In this document: positions 33,700 through 42,000 of the stretch, in pieces
Layout: the number at the start of each line of letters is the position of its first letter
Position numbering within the stretch: position 1 is the stretch's first letter
Position numbers and translations under genes: made by a program
From: Arthrobacter gengyunqii
Lineage (GTDB): Bacteria; Actinomycetota; Actinomycetes; Actinomycetales; Micrococcaceae
Assembly: GCF_023022985.1 (NCBI RefSeq)
Contig: NZ_CP095461.1
Coordinates: 1,364,001-1,428,000 of the forward strand
DNA: 64,000 bases
Direction: 5' to 3'
Notes under the pieces: model-generated
Told to the model about the DNA's origin: nothing
What the model saw: the letters and a program-made list of their open reading frames with translations, nothing else
Database searches by the model: none

Positions 33700-34764
33700 A
33701 TGCCAGGCAAAGCACGTCTCGCGGCGGCCGTGGCAGTTGTGGGCTTGGTGACGACCGGCTGCACTGCCCCGCCCGCTGACGACGGGGCAGAGGTCGGGAC
33801 CGCAGCGGCGGAGATTATTGCCGCCGGACTCGATGCCCCGTGGTCCATTGCCTTCCACGAAGGGACCCCGCTGGTCAGCGAACGCGATTCGGCCCGGATC
33901 CTGGAGCTCGACGACAACGGCAGCAGCCGTGAAGCAGGCATCATCGAAGGCGCGGGTGCCGGGGGTGGGAATGGGGGAGAGGGGGGACTCCTGGGCATCG
34001 CTGTTAAGGACGGGTATTTGTACTCGTATTTCACCGCCGGCGGGGAGAACCGGATTGAGCGGCGGGAACTGTCGGGTGCCGCGGGGTCGCTGAACCTCGG
34101 CTTGCCGGAGACCATCCTGAATGGCATCGGGGCAGGTCCCATTCACAACGGAGGGCGACTTGCCTTCGGCCCCGACGGGATGTTGTACGCCACCACCGGC
34201 GACGCCGGTAACCGGGACAGTGCCCAGGACACGGGTTCGCTGTCCGGAAAGATTCTGCGGATGCTGCCCGACGGCGGCGTGCCGGAGGACAATCCGTTCC
34301 CCGGGTCGCTGGTTTACAGCTACGGTCACCGTAATCCTCAGGGAATTGCCTGGGACACCGAGGGCGTCCTCTACGCCAGCGAGTTCGGGCAGAACACCTG
34401 GGATGAACTCAACGTGATCCAGCCCGGTGGAAACTATGGTTGGCCGGAGGTTGAAGGCACCGCCGGAGCGGAGGGTTTCATTGACCCGGTTCAGCAGTGG
34501 GCACCGGCCGATGCCAGCCCAAGTGGGATCACCGTCGTCGGAGACTCCATCTACGTCGCCAACCTGCGCGGAGAGCGGCTTCGAGAGGTTCCGCTCGCTG
34601 ACTCGGACGCCTCCACCGAATATCTGACCGGCGAGTACGGGCGGCTGCGCGACGTTGTTGGAACACCCGCCGGTGACGTGTGGGTTCTGACGAACAACAC
34701 CGATGGCCGTGGAAGTCCGGAACCCGGCGATGACAGGATCCTGAGGTTCCGCGTCAAGGGCTGA
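33700..34764 (+). CDS. Secreted PQQ-type sugar dehydrogenase (GSDH/aldose dehydrogenase family)
   Basis: A 354-residue beta-propeller protein of the glucose/sorbosone dehydrogenase family. It keeps the catalytic-His region PIHNGGRLAFGPDG and the YGHRNPQGIAWD stretch typical of soluble PQQ-dependent aldose dehydrogenases. The N-terminus is a hydrophobic signal with GLVTTGC, a lipobox-like end (Thr at -3 is unusual), so it is probably a surface lipoprotein. GGAGAG precedes the ATG. No PQQ synthesis genes are in the window, so cofactor supply or catalytic competence is not shown. It is likely cotranscribed with the LAL regulator. Confidence 0.78.
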   Translation: MPGKARLAAAVAVVGLVTTGCTAPPADDGAEVGTAAAEIIAAGLDAPWSIAFHEGTPLVSERDSARILELDDNGSSREAGIIEGAGAGGGNGGEGGLLGIAVKDGYLYSYFTAGGENRIERRELSGAAGSLNLGLPETILNGIGAGPIHNGGRLAFGPDGMLYATTGDAGNRDSAQDTGSLSGKILRMLPDGGVPEDNPFPGSLVYSYGHRNPQGIAWDTEGVLYASEFGQNTWDELNVIQPGGNYGWPEVEGTAGAEGFIDPVQQWAPADASPSGITVVGDSIYVANLRGERLREVPLADSDASTEYLTGEYGRLRDVVGTPAGDVWVLTNNTDGRGSPEPGDDRILRFRVKG

Positions 34765-35144
34765 TCAGGCGGAACGGCATCATGTGGCCGGTGAGGTCTC
34801 GGGCAACGCGGGCAGGGAACGAAGTCCGGGTAGCCTTTTCCCCGACCCGGAGGGTTACGCATCATGACCCGGTAACCGAAGAAACCTGTCGAGGTGGCAG
34901 GGGAGCGCCGGAGAGGGAGTCCTGCAGACGGTTTCAGCGGGTGTGAACCGCCGTTTTGCAACTCGGAGCTTCCCAGGACGCCAAGTCGTCGGGTGCTTCT
35001 GACCGCCCCGAAACACCTCAGTGCCACGATGGCCCTTCAACAGGTAGGCTAGGACAGCCGGTACGGCACGATTTGTCAGCAGGAACTTTGCGGCCAGCCA
35101 GAAACACGAGTGGTTGGCCGCATCTTTTGGGGAGGATGAAGGAA
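34765..35144 (+). other. Intergenic region upstream of garA
   Basis: No gene is recognised in these 380 bases. A 6-bp inverted repeat GGTTAC/GTAACC (34853-34877) may end the sugar dehydrogenase transcript. GTCCTG near 34920 can pair with CAGGAC near 34974 around an internal ACGG/CCGT stem, so a folded leader is possible but matches no riboswitch I know. A TAGGCT -10 candidate lies at 35045-35050. Confidence 0.45.
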
Positions 35145-35612
35145 ATGGCGCGCGAAGACAACAACGCCGGACAGGGCGGAGATCGGCGTGAATTGGGCGC
35201 CGAGGACACCACAACAATCAGTCTGCCGCCTCAAAGCGATACGACGGTTGAGCCGAAGCTCAGCACGGATGAGCGGGCGGCAGTCGCGGCACTGCCGGCC
35301 GGATCTGCGCTGCTGATCGCGCATTCAGGTCCCAACAGCGGTGCCAGGTTCCTTCTGGACCAGGATGTAACAACCGCGGGACGCCATCCCAACGCGGACG
35401 TTTTCCTTGATGACGTGACGGTGTCCCGCAAGCATGTCGAGTTCCGCCGGTCTCCTGAAGGATTCCGCGTCGTGGACTCTATGAGCCTGAACGGAACCTA
35501 CGTAAACAACGACCGAGTGGACTCCCTGCTGCTGCGAACGGGCAACGAAGTCCAGATCGGCAAGTTCCGGCTCACTTTTTACGCTGCGCGTCCCACGGTC
35601 GCCAAGTCATAG
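35145..35612 (+). CDS. garA: FHA-domain regulator, GarA/OdhI type
   Basis: A 155-residue phosphothreonine-binding protein. The FHA domain (about 63-145) has GRHPNADVFLDD, SRKHVEF and LNGTYVNN, the three motifs that bind pThr. The N-terminal tail contains EDTTTISL, matching the twin-Thr segment that PknB/PknG-type kinases phosphorylate in GarA. In mycobacteria and corynebacteria the unphosphorylated form inhibits 2-oxoglutarate dehydrogenase and tunes glutamate metabolism. ATG 35145 has GGAGG 9 nt upstream; the ATG at 35136 touches that site and is rejected. ftsR and the DUF151 gene follow, as in Rv1827-Rv1829. Confidence 0.9.
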   Translation: MAREDNNAGQGGDRRELGAEDTTTISLPPQSDTTVEPKLSTDERAAVAALPAGSALLIAHSGPNSGARFLLDQDVTTAGRHPNADVFLDDVTVSRKHVEFRRSPEGFRVVDSMSLNGTYVNNDRVDSLLLRTGNEVQIGKFRLTFYAARPTVAKS

Positions 35613-35674
35613 AGAACACCGGCACAGGAGTCCGGCCGGACGCCACGGGAATACTGAGGGAATAGGTACCAGGT

Positions 35675-36445
35675 ATGTCAGCATCACAGCCCATCAGGCA
35701 GGCCCTTGGCACGGGGAACGAGCGCCTGCGCGGCCGTGTGCTCAACATCGGGGAAGTCCTGGGAGAGCTCAGTACCGACTTCCCCGGAATCAGCGCGTCC
35801 AAGATCCGATTCCTGGAGGAAAAAGGACTGGTCACACCGCAGCGGACCGCAGCCGGCTACCGAAAATACACCACGGCCGACGTCGAGCGGCTGCGGTTTG
35901 TCCTGGCGCTGCAGCGCGACCAGTATCTCCCACTGAAAGTCATCAAGGACTATCTGGACGCCATTGACCGCGGCGAGCGTCCCGAATCCCTTCCCGGCGG
36001 CATGTCGCTGACGCCGCGTGCGGTGTCCGAACAGCTGGCGGGGGAGCTCTCCGCCCGCACGCTCGCCCGCGGACTGACCTTCAACGAGCTCGTGCGGGAA
36101 TCCGGCGCATCGGCTGAGCTGGTGAAGAACCTCGCGAACTACGGCCTCATCGCGGCGCCCGAAAGCAGTTCGGAACAGGGGATCTATGACGAAAATTCCC
36201 TGCGCGTTGCACGGGCCTGCGCCAAACTGCGGGCCCACGGCATTGAGCCCCGGCACCTGCGTCCGTTCCGGGCCGCGGCAGACCGCGAGCTGGGATTGGT
36301 CGAAAGCGTGGTGGCGCCGCTGGCCTCCCGGCGCGACGTTGCCTCCAAGGCCCGTGCAGCGGAGACCGCCCGGGAAATCAGTGATCTCTGCCTTAACCTG
36401 CACAGTGCCCTCGTGAACGGGCACATCGCACGAATGGAAAGCTGA
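35675..36445 (+). CDS. ftsR: MerR-family regulator, FtsR (Rv1828/Cg1631) type
   Basis: A 256-residue MerR regulator. The N-terminal winged HTH is at about 23-90 (LNIGEVLGEL, SKIRFLEEKGLVTPQRTAAGYRKYT). A second MerR-like segment at 130-190 (TFNELVRESGASAELVKNLANYGLI) is characteristic of the Rv1828 group, whose corynebacterial member activates ftsZ. Assignment rests on this two-part layout and on its place between garA and the DUF151 gene. There is no metal-binding Cys set, so it is not a metal sensor. Confidence 0.85.
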   Translation: MSASQPIRQALGTGNERLRGRVLNIGEVLGELSTDFPGISASKIRFLEEKGLVTPQRTAAGYRKYTTADVERLRFVLALQRDQYLPLKVIKDYLDAIDRGERPESLPGGMSLTPRAVSEQLAGELSARTLARGLTFNELVRESGASAELVKNLANYGLIAAPESSSEQGIYDENSLRVARACAKLRAHGIEPRHLRPFRAAADRELGLVESVVAPLASRRDVASKARAAETAREISDLCLNLHSALVNGHIARMES

Positions 36446-36450
36446 CGAGC

Positions 36451-36951
36451 ATGCGCGAAGTCGAAGTTGTGGGCGTCCGGATCGAACTGCCGTCCAACCA
36501 GCCCCTCGTGCTGCTCAAGGAAATCAACGGAGAGCGCCATCTGCCGATCTGGATCGGAGCTCCGGAAGCCAGCGCCATAGCTTTCGTTCAGCAGGGAATC
36601 GTTCCCCCGCGCCCCATGACCCATGACCTTTTGGCCTCGGTGGTGGTTGCGCTGGGCCGCAGCGTCAGCGAGGTCCGGCTCGTCTCCGTCGAGGACACCG
36701 TCTTCTACGCCGAGCTGGTTTTTGACAATGGCGTCACCGTCAGTTCCCGGGCCTCCGACGCGATAGCGGTGGCACTGCGGGCTCCCTGCCCCATCTTCTG
36801 CGCGGACGCGGTGCTTGACGAAGCGGGGGTGCGAATTGCCGAGGCAACAGACGAGGACCCCGCTGAGGAGGACCAGGAGAATGCCGAGCAGGAGCTTCGA
36901 CAATTCCGTGAGTTCCTGGCCGATGTTGAACCCGAAGACTTCGAGCGCTGA
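36451..36951 (+). CDS. Bifunctional nuclease family (DUF151) protein
   Basis: A 166-residue protein of the BFN/DUF151 family: LPIWIGAPEASAIAFV, PRPMTHDLL and SSRASDAIAVALR are conserved in this family, and the C-terminus is a Glu/Gln-rich helix. Plant and some bacterial members have RNase and DNase activity; the role in Actinobacteria is unclear. It begins 5 bp after ftsR and is conserved between the two MerR genes in mycobacteria (Rv1829). Confidence 0.88.
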   Translation: MREVEVVGVRIELPSNQPLVLLKEINGERHLPIWIGAPEASAIAFVQQGIVPPRPMTHDLLASVVVALGRSVSEVRLVSVEDTVFYAELVFDNGVTVSSRASDAIAVALRAPCPIFCADAVLDEAGVRIAEATDEDPAEEDQENAEQELRQFREFLADVEPEDFER

Positions 36952-36984
36952 GCCGACACGCCTTGAGAAAAAGCGCGTGCATCT

Positions 36985-37013
36985 TTGACCTTGGCCGTGG
37001 TCAGATCTAACGT
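36985..37013 (+). promoter_or_regulatory. Promoter with MerR-type dyad upstream of the second merR gene
   Basis: TTGACC (36985-36990), a 17-bp spacer and TAACGT (37008-37013) form a good promoter. The dyad TGACC-N8-GGTCA (36986-37003) overlaps the -35 and spacer, the location where MerR-family dimers bind. This suggests autoregulation by the downstream MerR protein or control by FtsR. The leader would be about 180 nt. Confidence 0.5.
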
Positions 37014-37170
37014 CGAAGCATAGAGTTCCCACAGCACGGATCTCCGCTCTCTCTTTCCCGGGTTTTTTCCATGGTCTGTTCAAGATCGATTCACATGGAT
37101 CCTTCCCCCGAGAGGTTCGGCGGGGCACACTGAAGATAGTCGCTCCCGACGTCTCCGCGTCCCGTGCGTA

Positions 37171-37179
37171 CCCCCCCCC
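37171..37179 (+). repeat. C9 homopolymer tract in the merR leader
   Basis: Nine consecutive C in the leader of the second merR gene, about 16 bp upstream of its AAGGAGG ribosome site. Length changes here would alter leader folding but not the reading frame. Confidence 0.6.
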
Positions 37180-37203
37180 GGGAACCGCTACAAGGAGGCA
37201 CAA

Positions 37204-37791
37204 GTGAGTCCGAAAGGCGAAGCCGGCGAGCATAACCACGCCGTTGCGCCGGGCAAGGTTCCCGGAGCCCAGGGCTTGCTGTTCACTGAGGATTTGCCCG
37301 TTCTCGATGAGGACGCCGGCTACCGCGGTCCGACAGCCTGCAAGGCGGCCGGGATCACCTACCGTCAGCTCGATTACTGGGCCCGCACCGGCCTCGTGGA
37401 ACCTGCCGTTCGGGGAGCCTCGGGATCCGGAACGCAGAGGCTTTACGGGTTCCGCGACATCCTTGTCCTCAAGGTCGTCAAACGGCTCCTTGACACCGGA
37501 GTGTCCCTCCAGCAGATCCGCACCGCCGTTGAACACCTGCGTGAACGCGGTGTTGAAGACCTGGCCCAGATTACGCTCATGAGCGACGGCGCCAGCGTCT
37601 ACGAATGCACCTCCGCTGATGAGGTCATCGACCTCGTGCAGGGCGGACAGGGTGTCTTTGGCATCGCCGTCGGACGCGTCTGGCGCGAAGTTGAAGGAAG
37701 CCTTGCGCAGCTGCCCAGCGAGCACGTGAGGGAGCACGAGTTTCCCGGCGATGAACTGAGCCAGCGGCGGATTGCCCGCAAGATCAGCTAG
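37204..37791 (+). CDS. MerR-family regulator (Rv1830-like)
   Basis: A 195-residue MerR regulator. The HTH is at about 45-110 (GPTACKAAGITYRQLDYWARTGLVEP, shown in part; then GTQRLYGFRDILVLKVVKRLL) and LRERGVEDLAQITLMSDG follows. The GTG at 37204 has a strong AAGGAGG site. By position (after ftsR and the DUF151 gene) it corresponds to Rv1830, a regulator linked in mycobacteria to growth and division control. Its own promoter carries a suitable dyad. The last codons and TAG lie in a 14-bp tandem triplication. Confidence 0.85.
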   Translation: MSPKGEAGEHNHAVAPGKVPGAQGLLFTEDLPVLDEDAGYRGPTACKAAGITYRQLDYWARTGLVEPAVRGASGSGTQRLYGFRDILVLKVVKRLLDTGVSLQQIRTAVEHLRERGVEDLAQITLMSDGASVYECTSADEVIDLVQGGQGVFGIAVGRVWREVEGSLAQLPSEHVREHEFPGDELSQRRIARKIS

Positions 37792-37819
37792 GCAAGATTG
37801 GCTGGGCAAGATCAGCGGG
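37778..37819 (+). repeat. Three tandem 14-bp copies spanning the merR stop codon
   Basis: Units GCAAGATCAGCTAG (37778-37791), GCAAGATTGGCTGG (37792-37805) and GCAAGATCAGCGGG (37806-37819). The first contains the gene's final codons Lys-Ile-Ser and TAG. Copies 1 and 3 differ only at the end. Confidence 0.8.
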
Positions 37820-37946
37820 AAAGGACCGCGCCGGCGTTTGACGGCCACGCCCGCGCACCCCGATAGGAGCGCCCCTTGGTGTCTGCCGTCGGCCCAGCAA
37901 CGCTTGCCTTTGCGGAAACAGTGCGGGGCTAACCCCTGAACTGTGT

Positions 37947-38786
37947 TTAGCTCGCTCGGCGAATGACGCGGTTGCGGACGCTGCCGGTTTCCATGAGGTT
38001 TTTCAGCAGGGCATCGAACGTGCCTGCGGCCTGCTTGGCCGACTCCCCGGGCCAGTGGTGCACAGAGTGCGCGGCTCCCTGGATCTGCTGCCAGTTGGCC
38101 TGTTCGGCAATGGTGGGGCTCAGCAACAGGTCGCCAAACATCTGCTTCATCTCGGCCAGCCGGAAGGTGTGCTCATTGGAGCCAGAGCGCACGCGGTTCG
38201 CGATGATCGAGGCCGGGGCGAGGTTGGGAGCGAACTCCGTGCGGAACAGTTCGAGGGCACGCATTGTCCGCTCGGTGCCTGCCACGGAGAAGAGTCCGGG
38301 TTCCGCCACCAGCAGGACACGGTTGCTGGCCGTCCATGCCATGCGCGTGAGGCCGTTCAATGACGGCGGGCAGTCGATGAGGACCAGCCCGTAGCCGCTG
38401 ACGCGGGAAAGAAGGGTGGAGAGGCGCTTGAGGTCCCTCCGGCCCAGGTCCGGACGGTCGTAGATGCCTGAAAATGCAGAGCCCATGGCGACATCAAGAA
38501 CGGGCTGGTGTTTGGGATCCTGGTTTTTGGCCCGACGGTCATTGGCAACCCAGCCGCTGGGAACAACATTGTCGCCCAGCTGTGCACGCCGTGAATTCTT
38601 GAGCATTTCGCCGATGCCGGGTTTGTCACCTGCGGTGACACCCAAGCCGGTGGTAGCGTCCGCGTGCGGATCAAGGTCCACGACGAGGGTGGGAATTCCT
38701 GCTGCCAGTGCAGCCGACGCCAGTCCGAGCGTCACGGAAGTCTTGCCCACGCCGCCCTTCAGACTGCTGATGCTCACTACTTGCAC
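37947..38786 (-). CDS. ParA/MinD-family ATPase, orphan
   Basis: A 279-residue P-loop ATPase with the deviant Walker A SLKGGVGKTS, Walker B-like VLIDCPPSL and DPHADATTGLG. No partner parB gene is adjacent. GTG 38786 is chosen so the protein begins VQVVSISSLKGG, the usual family start; a TTG at 38798 would add four residues. The gene is divergent from pyc. ATPases of this group position DNA, proteins or cell-surface machines; no cargo is indicated here. Confidence 0.82.
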   Translation of the reverse strand: MQVVSISSLKGGVGKTSVTLGLASAALAAGIPTLVVDLDPHADATTGLGVTAGDKPGIGEMLKNSRRAQLGDNVVPSGWVANDRRAKNQDPKHQPVLDVAMGSAFSGIYDRPDLGRRDLKRLSTLLSRVSGYGLVLIDCPPSLNGLTRMAWTASNRVLLVAEPGLFSVAGTERTMRALELFRTEFAPNLAPASIIANRVRSGSNEHTFRLAEMKQMFGDLLLSPTIAEQANWQQIQGAAHSVHHWPGESAKQAAGTFDALLKNLMETGSVRNRVIRRAS

Positions 38787-39035
38787 TTGTTGAACCAAAA
38801 CCTAACGTGTCTAGGGATCACGAGCGGGGGCCCTTGTGAGGCTGCTGTTTCATTCTATGTGACGCCCGGCGGTAACTCCTGCAGGGTCGGTTTTGCAGGG
38901 TGGCGGGAGATAGGCAGAATAATCTGGGTGATCCAGCACACTTTTCCAGCGGTTGCTGTGAAATAGTCTGGATTAGAATCCGAAAGAGTGCAGCGGCCCC
39001 GGTGCTGCCCTCACCCGCAACGATGCAGGAGCGCA
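38787..39035 (+). promoter_or_regulatory. Divergent region upstream of pyc
   Basis: Carries two -10 candidates for pyc, TAGTCT (38964-38969) and TAGAAT (38974-38979), with CAGGAG 5 nt before the pyc ATG. On the minus strand TAGGTT (38799-38804) lies 12 nt before the ParA-like GTG. No -35 close to consensus is seen for either gene. Confidence 0.4.
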
Positions 39036-42000
39036 ATGTTCTCGAAGATACTGGTAGCCAACCGCGGAGAAATCGCGATCCGAGCCTTCAGGGCGGCTTA
39101 CGAGCTGGGCGCAAAGACCGTAGCAGTGTTCCCGCAGGAAGACCGCAACTCGATCCACCGCCAGAAGGCAGACGAGGCCTACCTCATTGGTGAGGAAGGG
39201 CACCCTGTCCGGGCTTACCTCAACGTGGACGAGATCATCCGCGTGGCCAAGGAGTCCGGCTGTGACGCGATCTACCCGGGTTACGGGTTCCTTTCAGAGA
39301 ACCCCCAGCTGGCACGCGCCGCCAAGGAAGCGGGCATCACCTTTGTGGGGCCCGATGCTGACATCCTCGAGCTGGCCGGCCACAAGGTTCATGCCCTGAA
39401 TGCCGCGCGGGAAGCAGGCATTCCGGTGCTGCGCTCCACTCAGCCCAGCTCGGACCCCGAGAAGCTGCTTGCAGAAGCCGAGGACATCGGCTTCCCCATT
39501 TTCGTCAAAGCAGTGGCAGGCGGCGGCGGCCGCGGCATGCGCCGCGTGGACACCGCCAAGGACCTGCCCGAGGCCCTGAGCGCCGCCATGCGCGAAGCCG
39601 ACACCGCCTTCGGGGATTCCACCGTGTTCCTGGAACAGGCTGTCCTGCGCCCCCGGCACATTGAAGTCCAGATCCTCGCCGACGGCGAAGGCAACGTGAT
39701 CCATCTCTTTGAGCGGGACTGCTCCCTGCAGCGCCGCCACCAGAAGGTCATTGAAATTGCACCGGCGCCCAACCTGGACGAGAGCATCCGGCAGGCCCTG
39801 TACCGGGATGCAGTGAAGTTCGCCAAGGCACTGAAATATGAAAACGCCGGCACGGTCGAGTTCCTCGTGGACACCGTTGGCGAACGCGCCGGGCAGCACG
39901 TCTTCATTGAAATGAATCCCCGCATCCAGGTGGAGCACACAGTCACCGAGGAGATCACCGACGTCGACCTGGTGCAGTCTCAGCTGCGGATCGCGGCCGG
40001 CGAGACCCTGGAAGACCTGGGTCTGCGCCAGGATGAACTGCGGGTGCGCGGCGCTGCGCTGCAGTGCCGCATCACCACGGAGGATCCGGCGAACGGTTTC
40101 CGCCCCGACGTCGGCAAGATCAGCGGTTACCGGTCCGCCGGCGGCGCAGGCGTCCGGCTGGACGGCGGCACGGTTTACGCCGGTGCCGACATCAGTCCGC
40201 ACTTTGATTCCATGCTGGTGAAGCTGACCTGCCGCGGCCGCACCTACCCGGCCGCTGTCAACCGCGCCCGGCGTGCCCTGGCCGAGTTCCGAATCCGCGG
40301 CGTCTCATCCAACATTTCCTTCCTGCAGGCTGTCCTGGATGACCCCGACTTCATTGCCGGAGACGTGGCCACGTCCTTCATCGAGGAACGCCCCGAACTG
40401 CTCAGTGCCCGCGGCTCCGCCGACCGCGGCTCACGGCTGCTCAACTGGCTGGCGGACACCACGGTGAACAAGCCGTACGGGGAGCTTCCCGTGCACAGCG
40501 ACCCGGCGGACAAGCTGCCGGCCGACCTGCCGGAGGTCCGGCCGGGTTCGCGCCAACGGCTTGAGGAGCTTGGTCCGGAGGGTTTTGCGGCAGAGCTGCG
40601 TGCCCAGCAGGCCCTGGCGGTCACCGACACCACCTTCCGGGATGCGCACCAGTCGCTGCTCGCGACCCGGGTCCGCACGCGTGACCTGCTGTTGGCCGCG
40701 CCCGCAGTGTCCGCGCTGACACCCGAACTGCTCTCGGTGGAGGCCTGGGGCGGTGCGACCTACGACGTCGCCCTCCGCTTCCTGGGCGAAGATCCCTGGG
40801 AACGGCTCGCATCCCTGCGCAAGGCCCTCCCGAACATCTGCATCCAGATGCTCCTGCGCGGCCGCAACACCGTGGGCTACACCCCGTACCCCACCGAGGT
40901 GGCAGAAGCGTTCGTTCAGGAAGCTGCCGCAGCCGGCGTGGACATCTTCCGCATCTTCGACGCCTTGAACGACGTCGAACAAATGGAACCCGCCATCCGT
41001 GCCGTGCGCGCCACCGGCACGGCAGTCGCTGAAGTGGCCCTGTGCTACACCGCTGACATGCTGGACCCCAACGAGAAGCTGTACACGCTGGACTACTATC
41101 TGGACCTGGCCCAGAAGATCGTCGATGCCGGAGCCCACATTCTGGCCATCAAGGACATGGCCGGACTCCTGCGGCCCGCCGCGGCTGCCAAGCTGGTGGC
41201 TGCGCTGCGTGAACGCTTCGAGCTGCCCGTGCACCTGCACACCCACGACACCGCAGGCGGTCAGCTCGCCACCCTGCTTGCTGCGGCAAACGCGGGAGTG
41301 GACGCGGTTGACGTCGCCTCTGCATCCCTGGCCGGCACCACCAGCCAGCCCTCGGCCTCCTCCCTCGTGGCAGCCATGGCCCACACCGACCGTGACACCG
41401 GCCTCGATCTGGACGCCGTCAGCGCCATGGAGCCGTACTGGGAAGCGGTGCGCCGGGTTTATGCTCCGTTTGAATCAGGGCTGGCCGGACCCACCGGCCG
41501 GGTCTACCAGCACGAGATTCCCGGCGGACAGCTTTCCAACCTGCGTCAGCAGGCCATCGCCCTTGGGCTGGGGGAGCGGTTCGAGGCCATCGAAGACATG
41601 TACACCGCGGCGAACCGCATCCTGGGCCGGCTGGTCAAGGTCACTCCGTCGTCCAAGGTGGTCGGTGACCTGGCGCTCCAGCTGGTCGGCAGCAACGTGT
41701 CGCCCGATGACTTCGAAGAGAACCCGCAGAACTATGACATCCCGGACTCGGTGATCGGCTTCCTCAGCGGCGAGCTGGGCAACCCGCCGGGGGGATGGCC
41801 GGAACCCTTCCGCACCAAGGCTCTCCAGGGGCGCACCATCAAGGTGCGCGACGCCGAACTGACCGAGGTGGACCTCGAGGGCTTGTCCGGTGACTCGGCC
41901 ACCCGGCGCGAAACGCTGAACCGGCTGCTCTTCCCCGGCCCGGCCAAGGAATTCGCCACCGTCCGCGAAACCTACGGTGATGTCTCGGTGCTGGACACCC

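Noticed and set aside
34900..35000. Possible glycine or c-di-AMP riboswitch upstream of garA
   Set aside because: Some pairing is possible, but the conserved core bases of these riboswitch classes are not found.
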